A stretch of 61,495 nt of DNA. Origin: Bacteroidales bacterium. GTDB taxonomy: Bacteria > Bacteroidota > Bacteroidia > Bacteroidales > UBA12077. The DNA is taken from the NCBI GenBank assembly GCA_019038645.1, contig JAHOYT010000026.1, positions 1 through 61,495 of the forward strand. The letters run 5' to 3'. Each line of letters starts with the position of its first letter. Positions within the stretch are counted from its first letter, which is position 1. The translations under genes and the position numbers were made by a program. The notes below the pieces were generated by a model. It was not told where the DNA came from, did no database searches, and was given only the letters and a program-made list of their open reading frames with translations. Shown piece after piece: positions 19,489-28,547 of this stretch.

Positions 19489-20427
19489 ATGAAAAAACAA
19501 TTGTTGAATTATATAATCCTTACATTAAAAGGATTTGCAATGGGAGCAGCCAATGTAATTCCTGGTGTTTCTGGTGGTACTATTGCACTTATAACAGGAA
19601 TTTTCGAAAGATTAATAAATGCAATAAAGTCTGTTAATGGAAAAGCAATAGAATTATTATTTAAAGGCAAAATAAAAGAACTGATTAAACACATTGATTT
19701 ATGGTTCTTAATAGCTGTCTTTTTCGGAATGATAATAAGTGTTATTTCCTTGGCTAAAGTCCTTAAATACTTACTCGAAAGCTATCCGGTGTTTATCTGG
19801 TCCTTTTTCTTTGGTTTAATACTTGCATCCGTATATTATGTTGGTAAAACAATACAAAAGGTAAACTTTGGCGTAGTTCTGTTTTTTATTATCGGAACTG
19901 CATTGGCAGTATCAATTTCTGTAATGGATCCAGCACCACAAAATGATTCATTCTTTTACTTAGTAATTTGTGGTGTAGTAGCTATTTGCAGTATGATTTT
20001 ACCTGGTTTATCCGGTTCATATGTATTAATTCTTATGGGAAATTATGAGTTAGTAATGATTGAATCTGTAAACAATGCAGATTTAGGAATATTAATTCCG
20101 GTTATTATTGGTGCTATTTTAGGTTTAATTGCATTTTCTCATCTGTTATCATGGATTTATAGAAAATATAAAGATCAAACAATATCTATATTAACAGGGT
20201 TTATTCTTGGTTCATTAGGAGTATTGTGGCCTTGGAAAAATGAGAACTTCTTACTTGATACTGCGGGTAATTATATTCTTAAGGACGGAGATAAAATACC
20301 ACAAGGTGCAACAAAATATATTCCTGATTCATTTAATAACGAAGTAATTATTGCTATACTTTTAATGCTATCAGGAATAATTGTCATATCTTTAATTGAG
20401 AAAATTGCAGATAAATATAGTACATGA
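19489..20427 (+). CDS. DUF368 membrane protein, probable polyprenyl-phosphate translocase (PopT-like)
   Basis: The 312-aa integral membrane protein has about eight to nine hydrophobic helices and the DUF368 signature GAANVIPGVSGGTIAL near its N-terminus, plus the second-half repeat-like motif CSMILPGLSGSYVL. DUF368 proteins have been reported to return undecaprenyl phosphate across the cytoplasmic membrane for reuse in cell-wall and surface-glycan synthesis. That role is transferred from the family, not shown here. The start is ATG 19489; the upstream in-frame TTG adds 13 residues with no support. The stop overlaps the aroE start by 4 nt (ATGA), so translation is probably coupled. Confidence 0.88.
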   Translation: MKKQLLNYIILTLKGFAMGAANVIPGVSGGTIALITGIFERLINAIKSVNGKAIELLFKGKIKELIKHIDLWFLIAVFFGMIISVISLAKVLKYLLESYPVFIWSFFFGLILASVYYVGKTIQKVNFGVVLFFIIGTALAVSISVMDPAPQNDSFFYLVICGVVAICSMILPGLSGSYVLILMGNYELVMIESVNNADLGILIPVIIGAILGLIAFSHLLSWIYRKYKDQTISILTGFILGSLGVLWPWKNENFLLDTAGNYILKDGDKIPQGATKYIPDSFNNEVIIAILLMLSGIIVISLIEKIADKYST

Positions 20428-21203
20428 GATTTTTTGGTTTAATAGGAAAATCACTTGAACATTCTTTTTCACTGGTATACTTTAAAGAAAAGTTCGAAAA
20501 AGATGGTATTACAGACTCATATTATCAGCTTTATCCCTTAAATTCAATTGATGAATTAAATCTGCTAATTGGTGATTTCTCAGAATTGTCCGGTATTAAT
20601 GTAACCATTCCCTATAAACAATCTATATTGCCATTTCTTGACGATTTAGATATTAATGCAAAAAGGATAGGTGCAGTTAATGCCATAAAATTTGATCGTA
20701 TAGGTGCAAAATTAAAACTTACCGGATTTAATACTGATTATTTAGGATTTATTGATAGTATTAAACCTCATTTGAAAGAAAATCACAAAAAAGCTCTTAT
20801 TCTGGGAACCGGAGGAAGCTCTGCAGCAGTTGCATACGCATTCAAAATTCTAGGTATTGAGTATAAAAAAGTATCACGAAATCCTGAAAACTCTGATATT
20901 TTAAATTACAAAGCATTAAATGATGATACAATTAACAAATATAAAATAATTGTTAATACAACTCCTTTGGGTATGTATCCTGATGTATCGTCATACCCTA
21001 ACATTCCTTATTCTGTTATATCAAAAGATCATCTAATGTTTGACCTGATTTATAACCCCGGACAAACAGAATTTCTGCGCAAAGGACTTGAAAATGGTGC
21101 AACTATAGAAAATGGTGGCAGCATGCTAATTTATCAGGCCGAATACTCCTGGAAAATCTGGAATAATATTCCGATTCAGAATACCTCTGAGATGTTGTTA
21201 TGA
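20424..21203 (+). CDS. aroE: Shikimate dehydrogenase
   Basis: AroE reduces 3-dehydroshikimate to shikimate with NADPH in aromatic amino acid biosynthesis. Shikimate-binding and catalytic residues are visible: the HSFS segment at 13-16, Lys65 in NVTIPYKQ, and Asp104 in NTDYLGF. The NADP site is GTGGSS (128-133), followed by NTTPLGMYP and DLIYNPGQTEFL. The length of 259 aa is typical for the compact Bacteroidota form. The ATG overlaps the stop of the DUF368 gene. Confidence 0.95.
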   Translation: MRFFGLIGKSLEHSFSLVYFKEKFEKDGITDSYYQLYPLNSIDELNLLIGDFSELSGINVTIPYKQSILPFLDDLDINAKRIGAVNAIKFDRIGAKLKLTGFNTDYLGFIDSIKPHLKENHKKALILGTGGSSAAVAYAFKILGIEYKKVSRNPENSDILNYKALNDDTINKYKIIVNTTPLGMYPDVSSYPNIPYSVISKDHLMFDLIYNPGQTEFLRKGLENGATIENGGSMLIYQAEYSWKIWNNIPIQNTSEMLL

Positions 21204-21211
21204 AACACATT

Positions 21212-21270
21212 TTCATATGATATTATTCATATGATTTATAGTTTAAAAAAGCGTTTTTTGATTAACTTTG
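21212..21270 (+). promoter_or_regulatory. Promoter region of pta with direct-repeat operator candidate
   Basis: The -7 element TAACTTTG (21263-21270) matches TAnnTTTG and lies 37 nt before the pta ATG. Upstream are two identical copies of TTCATATGAT (21212-21221 and 21226-21235), 14 bp apart, each containing the palindrome CATATG. Their position just upstream of the promoter suggests a regulator-binding site; no regulator is known. A short A6-GC-GT6-type palindrome (21245-21259) separates them. Confidence 0.45.
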
Positions 21271-21307
21271 CTAAATAATTATGAATTGTGTAAATAACTG
21301 ATAACCA

Positions 21308-22309
21308 ATGAGTCTATTAGATCAAATAAAGGCAGGCGCGAAAAAGCATTACAAAAGGATTGTTCTACCCGAATCTACAGAGGAAAGAACGTTAAGAGCA
21401 GCAGATGAATTAATTAAAGAAAAAATCGCACAAATTATTCTAACAGGTAATCCACAGGAGATAAAAAACAGAGCTGAAGAGCTTAATCTGAAAAATATCC
21501 ATAAAGCAATTATTATAGATCCACTAAACCACGATAAAAAAGAGCAGTATATTGATTTAATGGTCGACATTAGGAAGAAGAAAGGATTAACACGTGAATA
21601 TGCAGCACAACTTGTTGAGAATCCTTTATATCTGGCAACAATAATGATAAAAAATGGTGATGCCGACGGAGAAGTAGCAGGCGCTGAAAATGCAACAGGA
21701 GATGTATTACGTCCCGCTTTTCAATACGTAAAAACAAAGCCGGGTTTTAGCGTAGTTTCAGGAGCATTCCTGATGATTTTAAAGGATAAAGAATTCGGGG
21801 AAGACGGATTAATGGTTTTCGCAGATTGTGCGGTTCACCCAAACCCAACAGACAAAGAGCTTGCTGAAATAGCAGTAGCGACAGGAGAAACTACACGTGC
21901 AATTGCAGGTTTCGAACCTCGTATAGCGATGTTAAGTTTTTCAACAAAAGGTAGTGCTAATCACGAAATGGTTGATAAAGTTGTAAGCGCAACAAAAATT
22001 GCCAGAGAAATGGACCCTACTTTAAAAATTGATGGTGAATTACAGGCTGATGCTGCAATAATTGAAGCAATAGGACAAAAAAAGGCTCCGGGTAGCGAAA
22101 TTGCAGGTAAAGCAAATGTATTGGTTTTTCCTACACTGGAAACAGGTAATATTACATATAAGCTGGTACAACGTCTTGCTCATGCAGAAGCAGTAGGACC
22201 TATTTTACAAGGTATGGCATCTCCGATTAATGACCTTTCAAGGGGATGCTCGGTAAGTGATATAGTAAATTTAGTGGCTATTACAGCAAATCAGGCAGCA
22301 GGAAATTAA
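21308..22309 (+). CDS. pta: Phosphate acetyltransferase
   Basis: Pta converts acetyl-CoA and phosphate to acetyl phosphate, the first step of ATP-yielding acetate formation. The 333-aa protein is the compact single-domain form. Visible family segments are RIVLPESTEERTLRAA at the N-terminus, DGEVAGAENATGDVLRPA, MLSFSTKGSANHE and VFPTLETGNITYKLVQRL, followed by the C-terminal GPILQGMASPINDLSRGCS. All belong to the PTA_PTB fold. ackA starts 29 nt downstream, so the two are probably one operon and continue into ptb-buk. Confidence 0.96.
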   Translation: MSLLDQIKAGAKKHYKRIVLPESTEERTLRAADELIKEKIAQIILTGNPQEIKNRAEELNLKNIHKAIIIDPLNHDKKEQYIDLMVDIRKKKGLTREYAAQLVENPLYLATIMIKNGDADGEVAGAENATGDVLRPAFQYVKTKPGFSVVSGAFLMILKDKEFGEDGLMVFADCAVHPNPTDKELAEIAVATGETTRAIAGFEPRIAMLSFSTKGSANHEMVDKVVSATKIAREMDPTLKIDGELQADAAIIEAIGQKKAPGSEIAGKANVLVFPTLETGNITYKLVQRLAHAEAVGPILQGMASPINDLSRGCSVSDIVNLVAITANQAAGN

Positions 22310-22338
22310 TTTAAACAATATAAAGGCCAATAAAAATA

Positions 22339-23550
22339 ATGAAAATCTTAGTATTAAATTGTGGTAGTTCTTCAATAAAATATCTGTTCTTAGATATGAG
22401 TAGCCCTGAGAATGCAGATGTACTTGCAAAAGGTATTGTTGAGAGAATCGGAATACTTAATGGAGAACTGACTCATAAAACTCAGGATAACAAAAAATAT
22501 ACATCAACTACTGATATTCCGAACCATTCTAAAGGAATTGATTTAATTTTCGAGTCATTATTATCAAAAGAGCATGGTGTTATAGATAGTCTTGATGAAA
22601 TTGCTGCAGTAGGGCATCGTGTAGCTCATGGTGGTCAATATTTTAAGGAAAGTGCTCTCGTTACTAAACAAGTGAAGGAAAGAATTGAAGAATGTGTTGA
22701 ACTCGCCCCTTTACATAATCCTGCAAACCTTAAAGGAATTACCGCCATGGAAAAAGTGCTGCCAAATGTACCACAGGTTGTGGCTTTTGACACTTCATTC
22801 CATCAAACAATGGAACCAAAGGCATTTCTCTATGGATTACCATATGAATATTACGATAAATATAAAGTCAGAAGATATGGATTTCACGGTACAAGCCATA
22901 AATTTGTTGCTAAAAAAGCTTGTAAGCTTGTTGGATGGGACTGGAAAGATAAAAAAGTAATATCATGTCATTTAGGTAACGGGGCATCAGTTGCTGCTAT
23001 TAATTGTGGTGAATCTGTTGATACTTCAATGGGTTTTACACCTGTTGAAGGTCTATTAATGGGAACAAGAGCAGGAAATCTCGACCTTGGAGCTCTGTTA
23101 TTTATTGCTGAAAAAGAAGATCTTACTATCCAGGATACCAATAACATGATAAATAAACGTAGTGGTGTTCTTGGTGTATCAGGAATTTCATCTGATATGA
23201 GAGATATTGAAAAAGCAATTGAGGAAGGAAACGAAAGGGCTAAAATTGCTTTTGATATGTTTAACTACAGAGTGAAAAAGTTTATTGGATCATACGCCGC
23301 TGCAATGGGTGGAGTCGATTTAATAATATTTACAGGCGGAATAGGTGAAAATGGTTGGGATACGAGACGTGAAGTATGTAATGGGCTGGAGTTTCTTGGT
23401 GTTGATTTTGATGTTGAATTAAACGATAAAAAACGAGGACAGGATCTGGAGCTTACAAAGCCTGGTTCAAAAACAAAAGTGGCTGTTGTTACAACCAATG
23501 AAGAACTGGTTATTGCTCAGGATACACAAAGAATTGTAAGTAATTTATAG
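22339..23550 (+). CDS. ackA: Acetate kinase
   Basis: AckA transfers the phosphate of acetyl phosphate to ADP, giving acetate and ATP. The 403-aa protein shows the ASKHA-fold motifs VLNCGSSSIKY (3-13), the catalytic-region DTSFHQTM and YGFHGTSHKFVA, the phosphate loop HLGNGASVAAI, and IFTGGIGENG near the C-terminus. No key residue is missing. It lies between pta and ptb in the same direction. Confidence 0.97.
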   Translation: MKILVLNCGSSSIKYLFLDMSSPENADVLAKGIVERIGILNGELTHKTQDNKKYTSTTDIPNHSKGIDLIFESLLSKEHGVIDSLDEIAAVGHRVAHGGQYFKESALVTKQVKERIEECVELAPLHNPANLKGITAMEKVLPNVPQVVAFDTSFHQTMEPKAFLYGLPYEYYDKYKVRRYGFHGTSHKFVAKKACKLVGWDWKDKKVISCHLGNGASVAAINCGESVDTSMGFTPVEGLLMGTRAGNLDLGALLFIAEKEDLTIQDTNNMINKRSGVLGVSGISSDMRDIEKAIEEGNERAKIAFDMFNYRVKKFIGSYAAAMGGVDLIIFTGGIGENGWDTRREVCNGLEFLGVDFDVELNDKKRGQDLELTKPGSKTKVAVVTTNEELVIAQDTQRIVSNL

Positions 23551-23620
23551 TTGACATTTTTAGAATAATTTGATTATATATTTTGCAGCAATTTAGGAAC
23601 AAACCTTAAAAATACTGATA

Positions 23621-24517
23621 ATGATACTAAAATCATTAACCGATATAGTAAGTATAGCAAAACATAAAGAAACGAGGAGATTAGTTGTTGCGGCTGCAGC
23701 CGATGAACCAGTTTTGGTAGCTGTTAAAAACGCATATAAAGAGGGGATAATAATTCCTGTTTTGGTTGGGAATAAACCTGAGATTGAAAGGATTAGTAAG
23801 GAAATTAATTTTGACCTATCCGGTATTGAGATTCATGGAGAAAACAATCCTGCTGTATCGGCGGTTAAAGCAGTTGCGTTAATCAGAGATGGGAAAGCTG
23901 AAATTTTAATGAAAGGACTTGTTAGTACAGCACCATTATTAAAGGCAGTACTCAATAAAGAAAATGGATTAAGAAAAGCTTCAACCTTAAGTCATTTTGC
24001 GTTAATTGAATCTCCGTATTATCATAAACTGGTTGGAATAACAGATGCCGGGATGAATATTTTGCCTGAGTTTAATGAAAAAATTAATATAATTAATAAT
24101 GCTGTTGAAGTATTTCATCGCTTAGGAAATAATAATCCAAAAGTTGCAGTAATCGGTCCGCTTGAGGTTGTTAATCCCAAAATTGAGGCCACAACTCATG
24201 CTGCAATGCTTACAGTAATGAATAGCAGAGGACAGATTCCGGGTTGTGTAGTTGATGGTCCTTTTGCTGTTGATAATGCTATTTCAAAAGCCGCCGCCGA
24301 TCATAAAGGAATAAAAAGTGAAGTAGCAGGTGATGCAGATATACTTCTTGCTCCTGATCTGAATAGTGGAAATATTCTTTATAAAACTTTAATGTTTATG
24401 GGTGGAAGCACCTCAGCCGCAGTTATAATGGGTGCAAGGGTTCCTATTGTATTAACTTCCAGAGCAGATGATGATAAGAGTAAAATGATGTCTATAGCGC
24501 TTGCAGCCGCAATGTAA
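23621..24517 (+). CDS. ptb: Phosphate butyryltransferase
   Basis: Ptb exchanges the CoA of butyryl-CoA (or branched-chain acyl-CoAs) for phosphate. The 298-aa protein belongs to the same fold as Pta but lacks its signature details. Ptb-type segments are MKGLVSTAPLLKAVL, GITDAGMNILPEF, GQIPGCVVDGPFAVDNA and LLAPDLNSGNILYKTL. It starts 70 nt after ackA, and buk follows after 31 nt. The pairing with butyrate kinase strongly supports this call over a second Pta. Substrate range cannot be read from the sequence. Confidence 0.92.
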   Translation: MILKSLTDIVSIAKHKETRRLVVAAAADEPVLVAVKNAYKEGIIIPVLVGNKPEIERISKEINFDLSGIEIHGENNPAVSAVKAVALIRDGKAEILMKGLVSTAPLLKAVLNKENGLRKASTLSHFALIESPYYHKLVGITDAGMNILPEFNEKINIINNAVEVFHRLGNNNPKVAVIGPLEVVNPKIEATTHAAMLTVMNSRGQIPGCVVDGPFAVDNAISKAAADHKGIKSEVAGDADILLAPDLNSGNILYKTLMFMGGSTSAAVIMGARVPIVLTSRADDDKSKMMSIALAAAM

Positions 24518-24548
24518 AACATGAAAAAGTAATTTGAAATAATATTAA

Positions 24549-25625
24549 ATGGAAGAACAGAGAATTCTGGCAATTAATCCTGGCTCAACTTCAACAAAAA
24601 TAGCTGTTTATCAGGGATCAAAATCGATTTTTTTGAAAAATATTAAGCATAGTTCAGAAGAATTGAAGCCTTTTAAAAAAATAGCTGAACAATTTGGTTT
24701 CCGAAAAGAAATAATTCTACGGGAATTAAAAGAGGCTGAAATCAGAATTGATTTAATTACTGCTGTAGTTGGTCGTGGAGGTATAGTAAAGCCAATTGAA
24801 TCAGGTGTATATGAAGTAAATGAGCGATTGATTCATGATTTGCATGAAAGTAAATTAGGTGAACATGCAAGCAACTTAGGAGGATTAATAGCTAATGATA
24901 TTGCCAATAGCCTTGATAATGCAAGAGCATTTATTGCTGACCCGGTTGTAGTTGATGAAATGGAGGATGTTGCACGGTACACAGGTCATCCTAAATTTGT
25001 CCGACACTCAATTTTTCATGCATTAAATCAAAAAGCCATAGCACGTAAGCATGCTAAAGCTATTGACAAGCCTTATAAAGAGTTAAATTTAATCATTGCA
25101 CATCTTGGCGGTGGTATTTCCGTTGGTGCTCATCATAAGGGCAGAGTTATTGATGTTAATAATGCTTTAGATGGCGATGGACCATTTTCACCTGAAAGAA
25201 CCGGAACTTTACCTTGTGGACAGGTTGCACAACTTTGTTTTAGCGGAGAATATACTCATGACGAAGTTAAGAAAATTATAAAAGGTGAGGGTGGATTTGT
25301 ATCATATCTTGGAACAAACGATGCGTATAGTGTTGAAATGAAAATTAAAGACGGTGATAAGGAAGCGAAGAAGATACATGATGCCTTGGCATATCAATTA
25401 AGTAAGGAAATAGGATCGTTAAGTACGGTTCTTAAAGGCAAAGTTGATGCAATTCTTTTAACAGGAGGAATGGCTTATGATAAAACTCTGGTTGATTACG
25501 TTAAAGAAATGGTTGCATTCATAGCTCCTGTATCCGTGTATCCGGGCGAAGACGAGATGGAAGCACTTGCCATGAACGGCAGATCTGTTATGAATGGCGA
25601 GGTTGAGCCCCAAATCTATACATAA
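24549..25625 (+). CDS. buk: Butyrate kinase
   Basis: Buk makes ATP from butyryl phosphate, or isobutyryl and isovaleryl phosphate in related enzymes. The 358-aa protein has the ASKHA N-terminus ILAINPGSTSTKIAVYQG, then VVGRGGIVKPIESGVYEVN, the phosphate loop IIAHLGGGISVGAHHKGRV, and LTGGMAYDKTLV near the end, all typical of butyrate kinases rather than AckA. It closes the pta-ackA-ptb-buk run. The convergent SDR gene ends only 13 nt away. Confidence 0.94.
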   Translation: MEEQRILAINPGSTSTKIAVYQGSKSIFLKNIKHSSEELKPFKKIAEQFGFRKEIILRELKEAEIRIDLITAVVGRGGIVKPIESGVYEVNERLIHDLHESKLGEHASNLGGLIANDIANSLDNARAFIADPVVVDEMEDVARYTGHPKFVRHSIFHALNQKAIARKHAKAIDKPYKELNLIIAHLGGGISVGAHHKGRVIDVNNALDGDGPFSPERTGTLPCGQVAQLCFSGEYTHDEVKKIIKGEGGFVSYLGTNDAYSVEMKIKDGDKEAKKIHDALAYQLSKEIGSLSTVLKGKVDAILLTGGMAYDKTLVDYVKEMVAFIAPVSVYPGEDEMEALAMNGRSVMNGEVEPQIYT

Positions 25626-25638
25626 ATACATTATTTTT

Positions 25639-26352
25639 TTAGGGCGTAGAAAGACTTACAGGTAAAATTTTTCCGTTAAAATATTTATAACCGTTTAGTG
25701 CAAAGTCAGATATGAATTGCGCCATTTCATCTGCATTTATCGGAGCTTCATATCCCGGAAAAGCAGATTTTAACATTTCAGTATTTACTGCTCCCAGAGC
25801 CAGACAATTGAATTTAATATCGTCATTTTTAAATTCTTCGGCTAAACATTCTGTTAAATTAGATAAAGCTGCTTTTGCAGTACTATAGAACGATAAGCCG
25901 TTAAACTTAGAACTGCCCTGGAAACCTCCCATACTTGAAATATTTACAACATGTTTAAGTCTACCTTTTTTAAGTAATGGTATCAGGTCCTGAATAATTA
26001 AGGAATGGCTTATGAGGTTGATATTAAATATCTTATATATTTCAGTCAGGTTTGTTTCAATAAACGGCTTATTAATCAAAAAACCAGCATTATTAACTAA
26101 TATATCGACAGAATTAACGTGTTTTAATATTTCATCTTTTAGATTATTTTTTACATTTTCCGGGTTTTCTATATCAAATACAATAATCTTAAGTTTACTC
26201 TTTAAATTCTGCTTTATACATTCATTTTTTAATTCTTTAAGCTGAATTTCGCTTCTGGCAATGGCAATTACTGTATTATTTATATCACCGGCAAATTTTT
26301 TTGCAAGTTCAAATCCAATACCTTTACTTGCTCCCGTAATGACAATATTCAT
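25639..26352 (-). CDS. Short-chain dehydrogenase/reductase
   Basis: This is a classical SDR of 237 aa. The NAD(P)-binding motif is TGASKGIG (6-13), followed by NNAG (87-90). The catalytic triad is Ser140 with Tyr156 and Lys160 in the YSTAK motif. The substrate is unknown; the family reduces or oxidises a wide range of alcohols and ketones. It is transcribed toward buk on the opposite strand and stands alone, so context gives no further clue. The C-terminus is short, with no extra domain. Confidence 0.88.
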   Translation of the reverse strand: MNIVITGASKGIGFELAKKFAGDINNTVIAIARSEIQLKELKNECIKQNLKSKLKIIVFDIENPENVKNNLKDEILKHVNSVDILVNNAGFLINKPFIETNLTEIYKIFNINLISHSLIIQDLIPLLKKGRLKHVVNISSMGGFQGSSKFNGLSFYSTAKAALSNLTECLAEEFKNDDIKFNCLALGAVNTEMLKSAFPGYEAPINADEMAQFISDFALNGYKYFNGKILPVSLSTP

Positions 26353-26435
26353 AATTTGTGTATTTTTAAAATATATTTTGGGAAATTAAAGATTTTTTAT
26401 GATTTATTAAGTTTGTAATACAAAAAAAAATAGAA

Positions 26436-27035
26436 ATGAAAAAATATTTAACCCTGATTCTTTTTACAATTTTATTGCTTAATTCATTTCAGACTATAAG
26501 TCAGGAATCAGAAAATAAAACAAAGGATACAGATAATAAACCATATTTATTCTGGGGTGGAGCGTTATGGATGGGTTTTGGTAATTACACATATGTTGAT
26601 GTTAATGTTATTTTTGGCTCTCAGTTAACAGACAGGTTGAGTCTTGGAATAATGGGGAAATACCAATATATTAACGATAAAGGGTCTTATACAAGTGAAC
26701 ATTTTGAAACAAGTGTTTACGGTGGTAGCCTATTTACTCAGTATGCGTTAATAAAGGATTTTAGGAATCTATTTTCCGTTAAAGGTCACAGCGGTATTAT
26801 TGCTCACGCAGAGTATGAATTTTTGAATACCAAATATAATTATCTCTATTTTGATGTGTCTGATCCTGGAAAAGGAAGATACTGGTTACATAATGTTCTG
26901 GTTGGAGGTGGATATTTTCAACAAATCGGAAAAAAATCCAGGTCATTTATTGTCCTTTTATGGAATGCTACGCCTTCTGCTGATAATCCTTATGTATATC
27001 CAATGTTAAAAATTGGATTCACAATTTCGTTCTAA
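26436..27035 (+). CDS. Secreted or outer-membrane barrel-like protein, function unknown
   Basis: The 199-aa product has a signal peptide (about 1-22) followed by amphipathic beta-strand-like segments with many aromatic residues (FWGGALWMGFGNYTYVDVNV, GGSLFTQYALIKDF) and ends in IGFTISF, with a C-terminal Phe as in small outer-membrane barrels. I do not recognise the family. A TAAGTTTG -7-like element at 26408-26415 lies 20 nt before the ATG. Its stop codon overlaps the stop of the convergent receiver gene by 4 nt (CTAA at 27032-27035). Confidence 0.6.
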   Translation: MKKYLTLILFTILLLNSFQTISQESENKTKDTDNKPYLFWGGALWMGFGNYTYVDVNVIFGSQLTDRLSLGIMGKYQYINDKGSYTSEHFETSVYGGSLFTQYALIKDFRNLFSVKGHSGIIAHAEYEFLNTKYNYLYFDVSDPGKGRYWLHNVLVGGGYFQQIGKKSRSFIVLLWNATPSADNPYVYPMLKIGFTISF

Positions 27036-27409
27036 ATATCAATATATTTTGACATCATATTCAGTAGTTTTTCAGGACGTATTGGTTTTGCAATATAATC
27101 ATTACAACCTGCATTAATGCTTGCTTCTTCGTCTTCTTCCATAGCGTAGGCTGTTTGAGCAATTATTGGTAAATCAGGAAAAACTTTTTTAATTTCTATT
27201 GTAGCTTCGAGGCCATTTAAATCAGGCATTTTAATATCCATTAAAACAATATCAACTTTTTCAGTATTACAAATATCAATTGTTTCCTGTCCTGTTTTAG
27301 TCCAAATCACTTTTGTTCTTGTGGGTTTTAAAACGGCTTTTAAAAACAAATAATTAATTTGTTCATCTTCGGCAATAACAACAACTTTATTTTCCCAGTT
27401 TCTAATCAT
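27032..27409 (-). CDS. Stand-alone response regulator receiver domain
   Basis: The 125-aa protein is a single CheY-like receiver with no output domain. The acidic pocket is EDE (14-16), the phospho-acceptor is Asp58 in IVLMDIKMP, the switch residue is Thr in QTAYAM (about 86), and the conserved Lys is Lys108. By eye about half of its residues match the C-terminal receiver of the hybrid kinase at 71-2518, including LMDIKMP and QTAYAM. It may therefore be a phosphorelay partner or paralog of that receiver. Its 3' end overlaps the convergent barrel gene. Confidence 0.88.
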   Translation of the reverse strand: MIRNWENKVVVIAEDEQINYLFLKAVLKPTRTKVIWTKTGQETIDICNTEKVDIVLMDIKMPDLNGLEATIEIKKVFPDLPIIAQTAYAMEEDEEASINAGCNDYIAKPIRPEKLLNMMSKYIDI

Positions 27410-27466
27410 TATTCAAATGTAATTCCATTTAGTTATAAATGCAATGTTTTTATTTGGTATAAAACA

Positions 27467-27496
27467 ATAAGCGAATAATTTTAATTATTCGCTTAT
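27467..27496 (-). terminator. Terminator-like hairpin after sucD
   Basis: A perfect 14-bp inverted repeat (27467-27480 and 27483-27496) with a 2-nt loop lies 31 nt beyond the sucD stop. On the reverse strand it is followed by TGTTTTATA. The stem is AT-rich with one GCG core, so strength is moderate. Confidence 0.65.
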
Positions 27497-27526
27497 ATAA
27501 TTATTAAATCAGAATGATTTACTTAT

Positions 27527-28399
27527 TTAGAAATTTAGAAGTTCAGCCATTTTATTGCCAATTTCAGCAGGCGACTCAACAACATGAATTCCACATTCTT
27601 TCATTATTTCCATTTTAGCCTCTGCAGTATCGTCTTTACCACCTATAATTGCTCCGGCGTGTCCCATTCGTCTTCCTTTTGGTGCTGTTTTACCTGCAAT
27701 AAAACCAACAACAGGCTTAGTGCCATTATCTTTTATCCATTTTGCTGCATCAGCTTCCATGCTTCCGCCAATTTCGCCTATTAAAATTATTCCTTTTGTT
27801 TCCTCATCACTCATTAGCAGCTGAATAGCATCGAGAGTCGTAGTTCCGATTATCGGATCGCCTCCAATACCTATGCAAGTGGATTGGCCAAGTCCTGCTT
27901 TTGTAATCTGATCGACAGCTTCGTACGTTAAGGTACCTGATCGTGATACAATTCCGACTGATCCTTTTTTATGAATAAACCCTGGCATAATACCAACTTT
28001 TGCTTCTCCAGGTGTAATTATTCCGGGACAATTCGGACCAACCATACGACAATCCTTATTCTCTAAAAATTCTTTTACTTTAACCATATCTGCAGTTGGA
28101 ATTCCTTCAGTAATAGTAACAATTACCTTAATTCCTGCATCAGCAGCTTCCATAATTGCATCAGCTGAAAAAGCCGGAGGAACAAAAATCACTGATACAT
28201 CGGCTCCGGTTTCTTTAACGGCATCTTCAACAGTATTAAAAACGGGTTTTTCTAAATGCGTAGTACCACCTTTTCCGGGAGTAACTCCACCAACAACATT
28301 GGTTCCATACTCAATCATTTGTTGTGCATGAAAAGTTCCTTCGCTACCGGTAAATCCCTGAACTATTATTTTTGATTTTTTATTTACTAAAACACTCAT
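27527..28399 (-). CDS. sucD: Succinate-CoA ligase (ADP-forming) subunit alpha
   Basis: SucD binds CoA and carries the phosphohistidine intermediate in the interconversion of succinyl-CoA and succinate with ATP formation. The 290-aa protein shows the CoA-binding N-terminus [14 protein letters not shown] (15-28), [17 protein letters not shown] (120-136), and the active-site His247 in [10 protein letters not shown]. Length and motifs are complete. The beta subunit gene sucC is not in this window, so the two subunits are encoded apart. A good promoter lies directly upstream. Confidence 0.95.
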   Translation of the reverse strand: MSVLVNKKSKIIVQGFTGSEGTFHAQQMIEYGTNVVGGVTPGKGGTTHLEKPVFNTVEDAVKETGADVSVIFVPPAFSADAIMEAADAGIKVIVTITEGIPTADMVKVKEFLENKDCRMVGPNCPGIITPGEAKVGIMPGFIHKKGSVGIVSRSGTLTYEAVDQITKAGLGQSTCIGIGGDPIIGTTTLDAIQLLMSDEETKGIILIGEIGGSMEADAAKWIKDNGTKPVVGFIAGKTAPKGRRMGHAGAIIGGKDDTAEAKMEIMKECGIHVVESPAEIGNKMAELLNF

Positions 28400-28423
28400 T
28401 TGTATGTATATTTAATGAAAAAC

Positions 28424-28453
28424 CAAAAATACATTATTTATAGTAAACTCAAA
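28424..28453 (-). promoter_or_regulatory. sucD promoter (-33 TTTG, -7 TATTTTTG)
   Basis: Read on the reverse strand, TTTG (28453-28450) is followed after an 18-nt spacer by TATTTTTG (28431-28424). Both fit the Bacteroidota primary sigma consensus. The -7 element ends 24 nt before the sucD ATG. Confidence 0.6.
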
Positions 28454-28547
28454 AAAAATATTTTCAGATATTGAAAATAATTTGTTAAAAACATCTGCTT
28501 TCTTTTTATGTTATTATTTTTACATTTTCACAATCAAATTATTTAGA

